Shown here: positions 1 to 9,261 of the stretch, piece after piece
How the letters are laid out: the number at the start of each line of letters is the position of its first letter
How positions within the stretch are numbered: position 1 is the stretch's first letter
Assembly: GCF_003063625.1 (NCBI RefSeq)
Contig: NZ_CP026604.1
Location: forward strand, 5,434,065-5,498,064
Length of the DNA stretch: 64,000 bases
Direction of reading: 5' to 3'
Origin: Saccharobesus litoralis
GTDB lineage: Bacteria > Pseudomonadota > Gammaproteobacteria > Enterobacterales > Alteromonadaceae
Translations under genes and position numbers: made by a program
Notes under the pieces: model-generated
What the model saw: only the letters and a program-made list of their open reading frames with translations
Told to the model about the DNA's origin: nothing
Database searches by the model: none

Positions 1-561
1 TAGCCAATCAAATAGTGCATCACGGATCTGCTCGGCTTCATAGTTTTCGACAGATACCGCTTCTAACAACGCCATAAACTGCACTTTAGGCTCCACTTGA
101 AATTGACTGGCATTCGCCGGAGAACCTGTTGTGTTATTACTGTTTTGATTATTAGAGTTAGTATTTTGGTTATTCGAGTTATTATTCTGGTTGTTTTTTT
201 GCTTTTTCGGATCGCGATAAACCGCATTTAGATTAAAACAAGCATGTAAGTCTTGGATCTCGCCCGATATTTCGCCATTTTCCACCGGAAATACCATGTC
301 TTGCATCGCCCACGCTTGCTCTAAATTAAACACGCCGCCTTTTTCATCAAATGACTCTTTCAATAACAGGCTAACAAATTCTTCTGCGCCCAATGCATAC
401 CAATAAGCTTGCTCATTCGAGTACAAATTATCGGTACGCTTGATCTGCATTTGTAAGCGCATAGCCATGTCAGTGGCGATCACAGTCACAATAGCCACAA
501 TCAAGAGTACGGTAATTAAAGCCACGCCTCTTTGCTTACTAACACCTCGACAACCCAACAT
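1..561 (-). CDS. gspK: Type II secretion minor pseudopilin GspK (3' part outside window)
   Basis: GspK is the large minor pseudopilin that caps the type II secretion pseudopilus together with GspI and GspJ, anchored in the inner membrane. The frame is open to base 1, so only the first 187 residues are present. A short leader ends at R11-G12, followed by the hydrophobic stretch VALITVLLIVAIVTVI. Position +5 of the mature protein is Thr instead of Glu, as is usual for GspK. Residues 119-146 are an Asn/Gln/Ser-rich low-complexity insertion that looks like an expanded loop. The ATG overlaps the gspJ stop by one base (TAATG), so the two are translationally coupled. Confidence 0.93.
   Translation of the reverse strand, partial: MLGCRGVSKQRGVALITVLLIVAIVTVIATDMAMRLQMQIKRTDNLYSNEQAYWYALGAEEFVSLLLKESFDEKGGVFNLEQAWAMQDMVFPVENGEISGEIQDLHACFNLNAVYRDPKKQKNNQNNNSNNQNTNSNNQNSNNTTGSPANASQFQVEPKVQFMALLEAVSVENYEAEQIRDALFDWL
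124..201 (-). repeat. Asn-codon-rich low-complexity tract inside gspK
   Basis: About 26 codons, nearly all AAT/AAC with interspersed CAA, CAG, TCG, TCT, AGT and ACT, encode a poly-Asn/Gln/Ser loop (residues 121-146) of GspK. The near-trinucleotide composition suggests growth by replication slippage. It keeps the reading frame. Confidence 0.75.
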
Positions 562-1178
562 TATTTGGTCGCCTCCGGCATTAAAATAACGCGGCGAATA
601 TCGCCATAATCAGCTAATTTTAATGTGATAGCTATGGCTACAGGTAAATCTTTACTGCGCCACTCTGTTTGCCACTTATCGTTTTTGCCATCATGGAATT
701 CAAAAATCAGCTCCTTAACATCTGTGAGTAAAGGTCTAACTTTAAATTCCTCACCGACAACAGGATCAGGGTATTCGAAATGGATCCGCTCCAGCACATC
801 ATCAACAACACGATAAGCAAAAGATTGCACCTCGCTGCGCGGCATTAAAAACATAGGATTAGTCCACCCTACTTTTCGTAACGCCAGTACTTGAGATTGA
901 CTATCTAAAATTAACTCACCATGGGAAATAAAAGTATCTGCGGCTTTTTCGCCATCCACCCTAACCTTACGTCGGGTTGCTTGGCGTAAATCGCGTTCAA
1001 TAGTTAATATAGCCAACTGTAATGATTGTAAACGTTCGCTATGCGTCAGTGATACTTCATTACTGGTTGAAATACTACTTAATACGTTAGCCGCACCTAG
1101 CCCAACGACCGCAAATATAGCAACCGCAACCAGCATTTCAATTAAGGTAAAACCTCGGTGATGAGTTAATTTTTTCAT
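561..1178 (-). CDS. gspJ: Type II secretion minor pseudopilin GspJ
   Basis: GspJ is a minor pseudopilin of the pseudopilus tip complex in the inner membrane and periplasm. Its 205 residues match the family's usual size. The class III leader ends HHRG, cleaved before F10, and the mature N terminus FTLIE has the conserved Glu at +5 needed for methylation and assembly, followed by a single transmembrane helix (about residues 11-32). The rest is the soluble pseudopilin domain. The gene lies 2 bp after gspI and overlaps the gspK start by one base, inside the leftward gsp operon. Confidence 0.96.
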   Translation of the reverse strand: MKKLTHHRGFTLIEMLVAVAIFAVVGLGAANVLSSISTSNEVSLTHSERLQSLQLAILTIERDLRQATRRKVRVDGEKAADTFISHGELILDSQSQVLALRKVGWTNPMFLMPRSEVQSFAYRVVDDVLERIHFEYPDPVVGEEFKVRPLLTDVKELIFEFHDGKNDKWQTEWRSKDLPVAIAITLKLADYGDIRRVILMPEATK

Positions 1179-1180
1179 GA

Positions 1181-1567
1181 TTAACTACGCTTGCTAATAT
1201 AAGTGCCAAGGCTAGTGATAGACGCTTCCATGGCTTCATCACTGTATACGGTAATTTCAACCATTACCATGCTGACATCTTGGGTTTTAGTCACAGTCTG
1301 TTTCCAATAATAAGTAGTACCGGCCATTTCAGCTTCGCCTTTCTTATTATTTGGCACCGGCCATTTACGCTTAATTCTTAACTCGGCTAATTGGTTGCTA
1401 GCTACCCACTGGGCAAAAGCATTTTGCTGCAGAATACTTTGATTAGAAACATGGGTGGTGGTTGACGAGATTAAGGCTATGCCGGCAAAAGCCAAAATAG
1501 CAATCGCCACTAAAATTTCGAGTAAGGTAAACCCAGATTGACGTTTAGACATAAGTACAGGTTTCAT
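1181..1567 (-). CDS. gspI: Type II secretion minor pseudopilin GspI
   Basis: GspI nucleates the minor pseudopilin tip of the type II secretion system. The 128-residue protein has a prepilin leader ending RQSG, cleaved before F13, then FTLLE with Glu at +5 and a hydrophobic helix LVAIAILAFAGIAL. The start used (1567) overlaps the gspH stop in a TAATG junction. An internal ATG at residue 6 (MSKRQSG) would give a more usual short leader, so the true start is uncertain by five codons. Stop and gspJ start are 2 bp apart. Confidence 0.95.
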   Translation of the reverse strand: MKPVLMSKRQSGFTLLEILVAIAILAFAGIALISSTTTHVSNQSILQQNAFAQWVASNQLAELRIKRKWPVPNNKKGEAEMAGTTYYWKQTVTKTQDVSMVMVEITVYSDEAMEASITSLGTYISKRS

Positions 1568-2166
1568 TACAGATCGACCTCTAATGGCCCTTCCACTTTA
1601 AGCGGGATGGCATATTCACCAGTTACTGAAAAGCAGAAACTATCGATATCAGAAAACGCCTCGTCATAAATAAACAGCAATTCAAATGGCGTTATATCAC
1701 CGCTTGAAAACAGGTAAATATGCGGTACGACCTTATCTTCTTCATCTTTTTGCGTGTCTTCATCATCACTAGATGAAAATAAATCATCCTCTTGATTTTG
1801 CTGATCTAGCCAAGGAATATTATCCACCCGCAATTGTAGAGTAATATTTTCCGGCATCTCTTGTTCAGCAAATGTCGCCTCGCCACTGATAGGAGACCAA
1901 CGTTGACCATCAAAGCCAACAAACTCATAGCCGGCTTCATTGATCACCACGCCAAATTGCACATTATTAAGCAACGCGTATTCAACCGCTAAATGGTATA
2001 AAGCTTGAAATTTGCGTGCTTCTTTTTCTACTTTTTTCGACGGGTCATTGGTATCAAAAGAAAAAGAAATAGAACTAACTAAAATCGCCATTAAAACTAA
2101 AACGAGCATAATCTCCAACAAGGTAAATCCTTGTTGTTTGCTTGCTTTATTAAACGGCTTAGTCAT
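1567..2166 (-). CDS. gspH: Type II secretion pseudopilin GspH
   Basis: GspH is the minor pseudopilin that links the tip complex to the GspG fibre. It has the leader KQQG cleaved before F14, mature FTLLEIMLVLVLM with Glu at +5, and a soluble domain to residue 199. Residues 121-145 form a strongly acidic loop (many Asp/Glu/Ser) that is longer than I expect for the family. The gene is separated from gspG by about 104 bp containing a strong hairpin and is coupled to gspI by a one-base overlap. Confidence 0.94.
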   Translation of the reverse strand: MTKPFNKASKQQGFTLLEIMLVLVLMAILVSSISFSFDTNDPSKKVEKEARKFQALYHLAVEYALLNNVQFGVVINEAGYEFVGFDGQRWSPISGEATFAEQEMPENITLQLRVDNIPWLDQQNQEDDLFSSSDDEDTQKDEEDKVVPHIYLFSSGDITPFELLFIYDEAFSDIDSFCFSVTGEYAIPLKVEGPLEVDL

Positions 2167-2217
2167 GGCGCTTTACTTAACTCTAAAACTATCTATAACT
2201 GGGTTAGCTTTATACAA

Positions 2218-2242
2218 TAAAGGGCGATTGAACCGCCCTTTA
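2218..2242 (-). terminator. Hairpin between gspG and gspH, probable partial terminator
   Basis: An 8-bp perfect inverted repeat (AAAGGGCG / CGCCCTTT) with a 7-nt loop lies just after the gspG stop on the leftward transcript. Only a short, interrupted U tract follows, so complete termination is unlikely. It may attenuate transcription or protect the 3' end of the upstream gspG message, giving more major pseudopilin than minor ones. Confidence 0.6.
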
Positions 2243-2270
2243 TCTAGTCAATATCTAATGTTGTGACGGC

Positions 2271-2708
2271 TTATTGTAAAAACTCGTCAATATTCCAGTT
2301 ACCAATATCATCTTCGGTATCGGCTTCACCATCAGGCCCCATTGAATAAATATCAAAATTACCATTATCACCTGGGCTTAATAACATGTATTCATTGTCC
2401 CAAGGGTCCATAGGTAAGCGTTTAATATAGCCACCTTCTGGGTAGTTCTTTGGTAATGGTTCAATATCAGGCGCACTGACTAATGCATCTAAACCTTGAT
2501 CCGTTGTAGGATATTTATGGTTGTTTAACTTATACATATCCATTGCATTTTCTAACGTGACAATATCAGTCGCAGCTTTTTTGATTTTTGCTTCATCACT
2601 TTGGCCAATCAATTGCGGCGCTATCATACCTGCTAAAATACCGATAATAACTAAGACCACCATGATCTCAAGAATGGTAAAACCAGACTGTTTGTTGTAT
2701 TGCTTCAT
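2271..2708 (-). CDS. gspG: Type II secretion major pseudopilin GspG
   Basis: GspG is the main subunit of the pseudopilus that pushes substrates through the GspD channel. The 145 residues begin with leader KQSG, cleaved before F10, then FTILEIMVVLVIIGILAGM with Glu at +5. The C-terminal half has the family pattern PLDPWDN-like (MDPWDNEY) and ends in the acidic calcium-binding region around GPDGEADTEDDIGNW. It stands apart from neighbours on both sides: 313 bp of non-coding sequence before it and a hairpin after it, which fits its need for higher expression. Confidence 0.97.
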   Translation of the reverse strand: MKQYNKQSGFTILEIMVVLVIIGILAGMIAPQLIGQSDEAKIKKAATDIVTLENAMDMYKLNNHKYPTTDQGLDALVSAPDIEPLPKNYPEGGYIKRLPMDPWDNEYMLLSPGDNGNFDIYSMGPDGEADTEDDIGNWNIDEFLQ

Positions 2709-3021
2709 TACAATAATCCTTACTAATTAAAACTGATTAACATCCAAAAACTAATGTTTTAGACGTATTGCCAAAGGTTGAGTTCACACCGTTAGCAGAT
2801 AAATTTCTGAATTCTTATATCGTCACAAGCGACAAATTTCAAACACGAACTGTTATTAATACAGTTGTATGCACTCAAGCTTGGAAAAATTAAAAATGAT
2901 TAACTAATTGGTGTTTAGGCAAAGCCGTCAAATTTTTTGAACCCATGAGCATACGTGGTTTTGTATGTGATTGGGGCAAAAAATGCAGACAATGCCGCAT
3001 AAACACCAAGTAGGACATCAT
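2709..3021. other. Non-coding stretch between gspF and gspG
   Basis: This 313-bp gap inside the gsp operon holds a diverged copy of the dispersed intergenic repeat (2908-3009) next to the gspF stop and about 200 bp of AT-rich sequence upstream of gspG. An internal gspG promoter is plausible but I could not pick convincing -35/-10 boxes. Confidence 0.6.
2908..3009 (+). repeat. Dispersed structured intergenic repeat, copy E (diverged)
   Basis: This copy shares the core blocks of the family: AAGCCGTCAA, CCATGAGCATA, TATGTGATTGGGG and GACAATG, in the same order and spacing. The outer ends differ from copies A-D but again form an inverted repeat (TTGGTGTTTA / TAAACACCAA, 10 bp perfect). It ends 12 bp from the gspF stop codon and is in opposite orientation to gspF. 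Confidence 0.75.
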
Positions 3022-4239
3022 TTAGCCGACCATGGTGTTTAGGGCCATAATAGGTTGCAATATCGAAATCACAATAAAAAACACAATACCCGCCATACTC
3101 AACACCATAGCAGGGCCTAAAATTCCCAACGTTACCGTTACCAAAGATTGAAATTCGCGATCTTGGTTATCAGCGGCACGACCGAGCATTTGCTCTAACT
3201 CACCACTTTTCTCACCACTGGCTATCATATGTAGCATCATGGGTGGAAATAACTTCGTTTGTTCTAACGACGCTCTCAGGCTTGTACCTTCACGTACTTT
3301 ACCTCGTGCGACTTCAATCTCTTGTTTCATAAAATCATTAGACAATACGTCGCCGGCAATACGCATACTTTCTAACAAAGGCACTGCACTGGCCGTACAT
3401 ATACTTAATGTGCGAGCAAAACGCGCGGTATTCAAGCCTTTAGCGACTTTACCTATCAAGGGGACTTTTAATAAATGCTGGTGGTAAGTTAATCGTGCTT
3501 TAGGCTTTTGAATTAGGCGCTGAAATACTACGGCACCAAGCATCGAAAGTACCAAAACATATAATCCATAGTCACGTAATAAATCACTAGCACCTATCAT
3601 AAATTGCGTAGTCGCTGGTAAATCGGCATTCATTCGTTGGAATTGACCAACAATTTTCGGCACAACCGAAGCCAATAAATAAGATACGACAGTGACCGCG
3701 ACAATCAATAGCATAACAGGGTAAATAGACGCTTGCTGAATTTGCGATTTAGTCACTTGTCTTTGTTCTGTGTAATCCGCCAAGCGTTCTAATACGGTAT
3801 CTAAATGACCTGACTTTTCCCCTGCTGCAACCATGGAACGAAATAGATCATCAAAGATATGCGGAAACTCAGCCATACTGTCAGCCAACGAATAACCTTC
3901 GGTAACTTTAGAACGAACCGCCATTAACATAGTTTCATGACGTGGCTTATCCGCCTGTTGCGCCACAGCTAACAACGATTCTTCAACCGTTAAACCGGAA
4001 GCCGACAAGGTTGCCAATTGGCGGGTCATTAACGCTAAGTCATTAGCTGAAATACTTGGCTTTAAAAAAGAGACTGAGTGGCCCTGTTTTTTCTCTTTAG
4101 CGACCGTTTCTTCAATTTCGACCGGCATTAAGCCTTTTTCACGCAGCTGTTGACGCGCTGCTTTGGCGGTATCAGCTTCAATTAGGCCTTTAACCGATTT
4201 ACCGGCTTTATTGAGTGCTTTGTATTCAAACGCTGCCAT
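3022..4239 (-). CDS. gspF: Type II secretion inner-membrane platform protein GspF
   Basis: GspF is the polytopic platform protein that couples the GspE ATPase to pseudopilus assembly. The 405 residues contain two homologous cytoplasmic GspF/PilC domains, each around a G-E-K/S-G signature (GEKSGHLDTVLERLA near residue 136 and GEKSGELEQMLGRAA near 338), and three transmembrane helices (about 168-190, 222-240 and 373-396). It starts 9 bp after the gspE stop. It is a paralogue of the pilus protein PilC at 55.7 kb. Confidence 0.97.
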   Translation of the reverse strand: MAAFEYKALNKAGKSVKGLIEADTAKAARQQLREKGLMPVEIEETVAKEKKQGHSVSFLKPSISANDLALMTRQLATLSASGLTVEESLLAVAQQADKPRHETMLMAVRSKVTEGYSLADSMAEFPHIFDDLFRSMVAAGEKSGHLDTVLERLADYTEQRQVTKSQIQQASIYPVMLLIVAVTVVSYLLASVVPKIVGQFQRMNADLPATTQFMIGASDLLRDYGLYVLVLSMLGAVVFQRLIQKPKARLTYHQHLLKVPLIGKVAKGLNTARFARTLSICTASAVPLLESMRIAGDVLSNDFMKQEIEVARGKVREGTSLRASLEQTKLFPPMMLHMIASGEKSGELEQMLGRAADNQDREFQSLVTVTLGILGPAMVLSMAGIVFFIVISILQPIMALNTMVG

Positions 4240-4248
4240 GCTTTAGCT

Positions 4249-5937
4249 TTAACCTTCTCGCGTTACACGTACAACTTCTTCTAAAGAAGTCACACCAGCC
4301 AAAACTTTAGAAATACCATCATGACGAATACTTGGAGTGACCGAGCGGATCTGACTAACAATAGCTTGCTCACCCGCGCCGTTATGGATCAACTCGCGAA
4401 CTTGATCATCAACTATCAATAATTCATGAATACCACTTCGGCCTTTATAACCACTATAGTTACAGGTTTCGCAACCATCCGGGTGGTAAATGACTGCTTT
4501 TTCATCGGCAGCTAAATCCATCAATTCTCTTTCACGGGCTGTCGGTTCAGCCGGTTTCTTACAATCAGGGCAAAGCGTACGCACTAATCGTTGCGCTAAC
4601 ACAGCCAAAACACTTGAAGATAATAAGAATTGCTCTACACCCATGTCTTGCATACGTGTAATAGCACCCACTGCAGTATTAGTATGTAGAGTTGATAGTA
4701 CCAAGTGACCGGTTAGTGAGGCTTGCACTGCGATTTGTGCCGTTTCTAAGTCACGGATCTCACCAATCATCACCACATCGGGGTCTTGACGCAGTATGGC
4801 TCGTAAACCACGAGCAAAGGTCATATCAACCTTAGTATTAACCTGAGTTTGGCCAATACCGGGTAATTCATATTCGATTGGGTCTTCAACGGTAAGGATA
4901 TTACGCTCAGCAGAATTAAGATCACTTAAACCTGCGTACAAAGTCGTTGATTTACCCGAACCTGTGGGACCGGTTACGAGAATAATGCCGTGTGGCTTTT
5001 TCAATAAGTCAGCAAAGTGGTCACAGTTAGATTGGGTCATACCCAAATCGCTAAGGTTTAAGCGCGCATTATTTTTATCAAGCAAACGCAATACAACCCG
5101 TTCGCCATAATTAGATGGCATGGTACTAACCCGCACATCGACAGCACGGCCACCGATACGCAACGAGATACGACCATCTTGCGGAATACGCTTTTCAGCT
5201 ATGTCTAACTTAGCCATAACTTTAATACGCGAAACCAACAAGTTAGCTAGCTTTCTATTGGGACTAATAATTTCACGTAAAACACCGTCAACCCTAAAAC
5301 GCACTTTCAGGTCGGCTTCAAACGTTTCAATATGAATATCTGACGCACCTTCTTTTATCGCCTCAGACAACATAGCATTGATCAGTTTAATAACCGGCGC
5401 ATCATCTTCATTTTCCAGCAGATCTTCGGTTTCAGGTAATTCATCAGCCAAGGAGAATAAATCGGCTTCATTACCTATGTCTTCCATCATCTGCCGCGCT
5501 TCAGAACTATCTTTTTGGTAAACCTCGGTTAACTTTAACTCAAACGCCTCATTACTCACCTTGGATATGGTAAATTCGCGGCCAATCACTCGTCGCGCTT
5601 CAATGACCGAATCTAATGAGACATTGCTTCGGCATATCGCCGTTATCTTGCCAGATTCAAGGTCACTGACCAATAGAATGCCATGCCGCTTAGCAAAGCC
5701 AAATGGCAAGCTAAATCGAGAAAAGGCAGCTTCTTCAGCATCTTCTAACTCACCATCCAGATCTCCATCTAGCAATACCTCTTCATCAAGGCTATTACTT
5801 GAAGGTGTAGGATAATCCGCTGGTTGCTCAACACCAGTTGTTAATGGCGACTCATTAGCCAAATCATTTTGTGCCTGCATGGCAAGCTCTTCAGCTTGCG
5901 TTTCAGTAACTGTGTCTTTATTAGATAGTTCGGACAT
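4249..5937 (-). CDS. gspE: Type II secretion ATPase GspE
   Basis: GspE is the cytoplasmic hexameric ATPase that powers pseudopilus assembly. Walker A is GPTGSGKS at residues 323-330. The Asp box and Walker B region is [16 protein letters not shown] (381-396), followed by the His box LSTLHTN. A zinc-binding C-terminal module has CPDC (456-459) and CETC (489-492). The N terminus carries about 70 residues rich in acidic amino acids before the N1E domain, so the protein is longer (562 residues) than many GspE. It lies 13 bp from gspD and 9 bp from gspF. PilB at 41.7 kb is the pilus paralogue. Confidence 0.97.
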   Translation of the reverse strand: MSELSNKDTVTETQAEELAMQAQNDLANESPLTTGVEQPADYPTPSSNSLDEEVLLDGDLDGELEDAEEAAFSRFSLPFGFAKRHGILLVSDLESGKITAICRSNVSLDSVIEARRVIGREFTISKVSNEAFELKLTEVYQKDSSEARQMMEDIGNEADLFSLADELPETEDLLENEDDAPVIKLINAMLSEAIKEGASDIHIETFEADLKVRFRVDGVLREIISPNRKLANLLVSRIKVMAKLDIAEKRIPQDGRISLRIGGRAVDVRVSTMPSNYGERVVLRLLDKNNARLNLSDLGMTQSNCDHFADLLKKPHGIILVTGPTGSGKSTTLYAGLSDLNSAERNILTVEDPIEYELPGIGQTQVNTKVDMTFARGLRAILRQDPDVVMIGEIRDLETAQIAVQASLTGHLVLSTLHTNTAVGAITRMQDMGVEQFLLSSSVLAVLAQRLVRTLCPDCKKPAEPTARERELMDLAADEKAVIYHPDGCETCNYSGYKGRSGIHELLIVDDQVRELIHNGAGEQAIVSQIRSVTPSIRHDGISKVLAGVTSLEEVVRVTREG

Positions 5938-5950
5938 AGTGCGCTACCAG

Positions 5951-8038
5951 TTACTCTTTATCTTTCTTGGTATCTTGCTTAAATTTCTCTTGCTCGTTTA
6001 AGTAGTTTTCAAACTTAGGAGGCAACGCGTCTTTGTCTTTCCATTCTGGTAATACCGGAATGCTTGAGCTGTAGTCAACCTCGTACCAGCTACTATCTTC
6101 CTTACGCTCAATTTGCTGGGCACGCATAAAGTTATATTTACTGTGGCTAATTTGATTTTGCACCATACCGGTACGAATAATAGTTGGGCGAATGAAAACC
6201 AATAAGTTACGTTTACGCTTAGTATTAGAGGTTGATTTGAATAGCTCACCAATTAATGGAATATCGCCTAACAATGGCACTTTCGATACGCTTTTTTGCA
6301 CATCTTCATCAATCAAACCACCAAGCACAATCGTACTGCCATCATCAGCCATAACCGTGGTTTTAATTTCGCGCTTGTTAAAGGTCACATCAACTGCAGA
6401 CGTCGCGCCGGCCACGCTCGATACTTCTTGCTCAATAACCATTTGTACACCGGTACCTTCATTAATTTGCGGTGTCACTTTTAACTTAATACCAACTTCT
6501 TTACGATCAACCGTTTGGAAAGGATTAGAGTTAGACGAGCTAGAGGTAGAGCCTGTAATGGTTGGTACTTCTTGACCAACCACAACCGAAGCTTCTTCGT
6601 TATCCATGGTGGTCAAACTTGGCGTCGCCAAAATATTTGAATTAGTTGAAGTCGAAACAGCTTGTAAAACCGCTCCCCAGCCGTCTTTAACCACACCAAC
6701 AGCCATACCATTTAAGCCACCAAGTAAACCCGCCAACGCCGAAACATCACCTAATTCATCTGGCTCGGTATTGGTAACTGGGTCACCTTTACTATCAAGC
6801 TGAATAGTGGTTTTACCTTCACGTGGTGTTGCTTGATAAGCTGCTGCGGCTAACGCACCGATTGGCGCATTAGCACCATTACTAAACTGCACTACGCCGC
6901 CTTCTTCACTACCCCATTGCACACCCAAGTTTAAGCCATCAGTATCGAATACCTCGACAATAATCGCTTCGACTTGTACTTGCGCACGACGTACATCTAG
7001 CTGGCGAATAACACTTTCAAGCGAGCGCATCATATCTGGTTGGGCAGTAATAACTAACGAGTTACTGTCTTCATGCGCTTCGATACTAATATCTCGACTA
7101 CTACTGCTTGAACGAGACGAAGATGACTTGCTAGAGCCCTTTTCTTCGGCTTTCAACGAGGCACTAACACCTTTTAATACTTTAACTAAATCTTCTGCTT
7201 TAGCGTATTTAAGGTAAATAACCTTGGTATTACCGCTAGTTTCTAATTCACTATCTAGCTGACTAATAAGACGGGTAATTCTGGCTCGTGCTTTTAACTC
7301 ACCACTAACAATAATGCTATTGGTACGTTCATCTGCAACAATTTTGGGAATTAAGTAATCTGGCGTGGTGTCTTTACCCGATTTACTCTTCATCATAGCT
7401 TCAATAATGCGTACTAATTCAGCAGCAGAGGCAAATTGTAGCTTAATAATTTCAACATCTTGGTCACCGGCTTTATCAACTCGTTTGATAATTTCAACCA
7501 AGCGATTCACCACCGCCGAGCGGCCTGTAATCATAATAACGTTAGATGGATCATAGTGAACTACGTTACCACCACCAGCTTGGTCGTTTAACTGACGCAG
7601 TAAAGGCGATAACTCTTTTACCGATACGTTAAATACTGGCACAACCCGAGTTACCATGGTGTCGCCGGTATTTACATCGGTATCAACAACAGGTATTGCC
7701 GAGGTTTTGGCGTCTTTATCCCGTTTTACTTTAAGCACACCGTTGGGCATTTCAATCACAGCGTAACCGTAAACTTCAAGCACATTGAGGAAAAACTGGA
7801 AATATTGCTCTTCATTTAACAAGTCATAGCTACGGACATTAACCTTGCCACGCACATTGGGGTCAACAATGATGGTCTTTTTAAGGTTTTTACCGACTAT
7901 ATTGATAAACTCGTTGAGATCAGTTCCTTTGAAGTTTGGCGAATAATCTGCTGCCGATACACTCGACATTGCAGACAAACACGCCAATAGACTTGCTGAA
8001 GAAAAGATACCTAATTTTTTTAAGATTGTTCTTGTCAT
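5951..8038 (-). CDS. gspD: Type II secretion secretin GspD
   Basis: GspD forms the outer-membrane secretin channel. A signal peptide (about residues 1-29) is followed by the N0 domain, repeated KH-like N1-N3 domains and the C-terminal secretin beta barrel with the signature VPLLGDIPLIGELFKS. A Ser-rich loop (SSKSSSSRSSSSS) interrupts one of the N domains, as in other GspD. The C terminus (about 50 residues after the barrel) resembles the S domain that binds a pilotin, though no pilotin is in view. I chose the ATG at 8038 over a GTG two codons upstream. A TCAGGT/ACCTGA inverted repeat sits in the short gap to gspC. Confidence 0.97.
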   Translation of the reverse strand: MTRTILKKLGIFSSASLLACLSAMSSVSAADYSPNFKGTDLNEFINIVGKNLKKTIIVDPNVRGKVNVRSYDLLNEEQYFQFFLNVLEVYGYAVIEMPNGVLKVKRDKDAKTSAIPVVDTDVNTGDTMVTRVVPVFNVSVKELSPLLRQLNDQAGGGNVVHYDPSNVIMITGRSAVVNRLVEIIKRVDKAGDQDVEIIKLQFASAAELVRIIEAMMKSKSGKDTTPDYLIPKIVADERTNSIIVSGELKARARITRLISQLDSELETSGNTKVIYLKYAKAEDLVKVLKGVSASLKAEEKGSSKSSSSRSSSSSRDISIEAHEDSNSLVITAQPDMMRSLESVIRQLDVRRAQVQVEAIIVEVFDTDGLNLGVQWGSEEGGVVQFSNGANAPIGALAAAAYQATPREGKTTIQLDSKGDPVTNTEPDELGDVSALAGLLGGLNGMAVGVVKDGWGAVLQAVSTSTNSNILATPSLTTMDNEEASVVVGQEVPTITGSTSSSSNSNPFQTVDRKEVGIKLKVTPQINEGTGVQMVIEQEVSSVAGATSAVDVTFNKREIKTTVMADDGSTIVLGGLIDEDVQKSVSKVPLLGDIPLIGELFKSTSNTKRKRNLLVFIRPTIIRTGMVQNQISHSKYNFMRAQQIERKEDSSWYEVDYSSSIPVLPEWKDKDALPPKFENYLNEQEKFKQDTKKDKE

Positions 8039-8081
8039 ACGCACGCTCAGGTTTTACCTGATACTCTCTTTTAACTGATCT

Positions 8082-9023
8082 TTAGTTAAGTGAAAAATGG
8101 GTTTCAACCATCTCACCATTACGTTCTACCATTAATGTTGCTTCCGTTGCAGAGCGCAGCTCTTGCATGGCCAACATGGCTTGCGATAAATCGGTGAGAT
8201 CATATCCGTTAATTTCTATTGCAATGTCGCCATTGCGTAAGCCAAAGGCTTTAAATAATTCTGCTTTTTTACCCGGGCGGATTTTATAACCGACTAGCTG
8301 ACCATTGCGCTTAAATGGCGCTGCTTTTATATAATCACTAATTTTTCCTGGGTCTGCCAAAAATGCCTCTCTTTGTTCTTCAAGCAACTTAGCATGTTTA
8401 GGATCAATACGTTTAGCTGTACTTTTACGGTCTGCTCTACTCGGTGTTGCTGTTCGTGTTGCACTCGAGGTTTGTACCGTATAATCGGCCCCTTCTAACA
8501 TCAGAGTTTCACGCTTATTACGCTGCTCTAATATAATTCGGTCTTCATACACTTCTCGCACAACAGCTTGGGTACCATCTATTTTCTCGCCAACACCATA
8601 GGTAGTTTGTGTACCACTGCGCTCAATAATGGCCGCAGCACGAGAAGGGTCTGAGCTTGAAACCACACCCGTTAACTTTAAATTTAGTGACGTAACCGGA
8701 GCAACTTCAACCTCTTTAACGACTGGTTCTTCAACAACGGCATTAAAATCACCAAATAAATTCATTTTAACTAAGCGCGCTACACTCGCTTTGCTCGTCG
8801 AACCCGTTTGACTATTTACGACTACCGTTGGCGCATTTGGTTTCGCAGCAGGGGTTAATAATTGCCAAGTTAATTGTGATAACAACCAAACTATAATAAT
8901 GACAAGAATAAACTGCACAGTACGGCTCAGTTTGACATGATCAAGCTTATTGCCTTCAGTAAGCAGCAATTTATTTAGTTTGGTTTTATGTAGCAGGCTC
9001 AGCAGCTGGGCATCCAGTGTCAT
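8082..9023 (-). CDS. gspC: Type II secretion protein GspC
   Basis: GspC connects the inner-membrane platform to the secretin and helps select substrates. The 313-residue protein has one N-terminal transmembrane helix (about 33-52), a periplasmic homology region (about 95-175) that contacts the N0 domain of GspD, and a C-terminal PDZ-like domain (about 215-313, with NGYDLTDLSQAM). It is the first gene of the leftward gsp operon. The 238-bp gap to the divergent hslR must hold promoters for both. Confidence 0.96.
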   Translation of the reverse strand: MTLDAQLLSLLHKTKLNKLLLTEGNKLDHVKLSRTVQFILVIIIVWLLSQLTWQLLTPAAKPNAPTVVVNSQTGSTSKASVARLVKMNLFGDFNAVVEEPVVKEVEVAPVTSLNLKLTGVVSSSDPSRAAAIIERSGTQTTYGVGEKIDGTQAVVREVYEDRIILEQRNKRETLMLEGADYTVQTSSATRTATPSRADRKSTAKRIDPKHAKLLEEQREAFLADPGKISDYIKAAPFKRNGQLVGYKIRPGKKAELFKAFGLRNGDIAIEINGYDLTDLSQAMLAMQELRSATEATLMVERNGEMVETHFSLN

Positions 9024-9261
9024 GTTTTCTCTTTTAACTACTCAAATTCTTTACTTTCGAATCCGCTTGTTTGACTTAGTTTTACTGAAATAAAATAGCA
9101 GAATGAAGACTAGCCTAATCAATTTCGGCTCATAAAGAGCGTCATATTACGTATATAGGTTGTTATCAACAAGTCAAAATCAGTTTAAAATAGCGAAATC
9201 AGCTAATTTTTTTCTATTTGAAAGACTTAGTTGCCAAAGGTTCAAAATTTAAGTGGTATTT

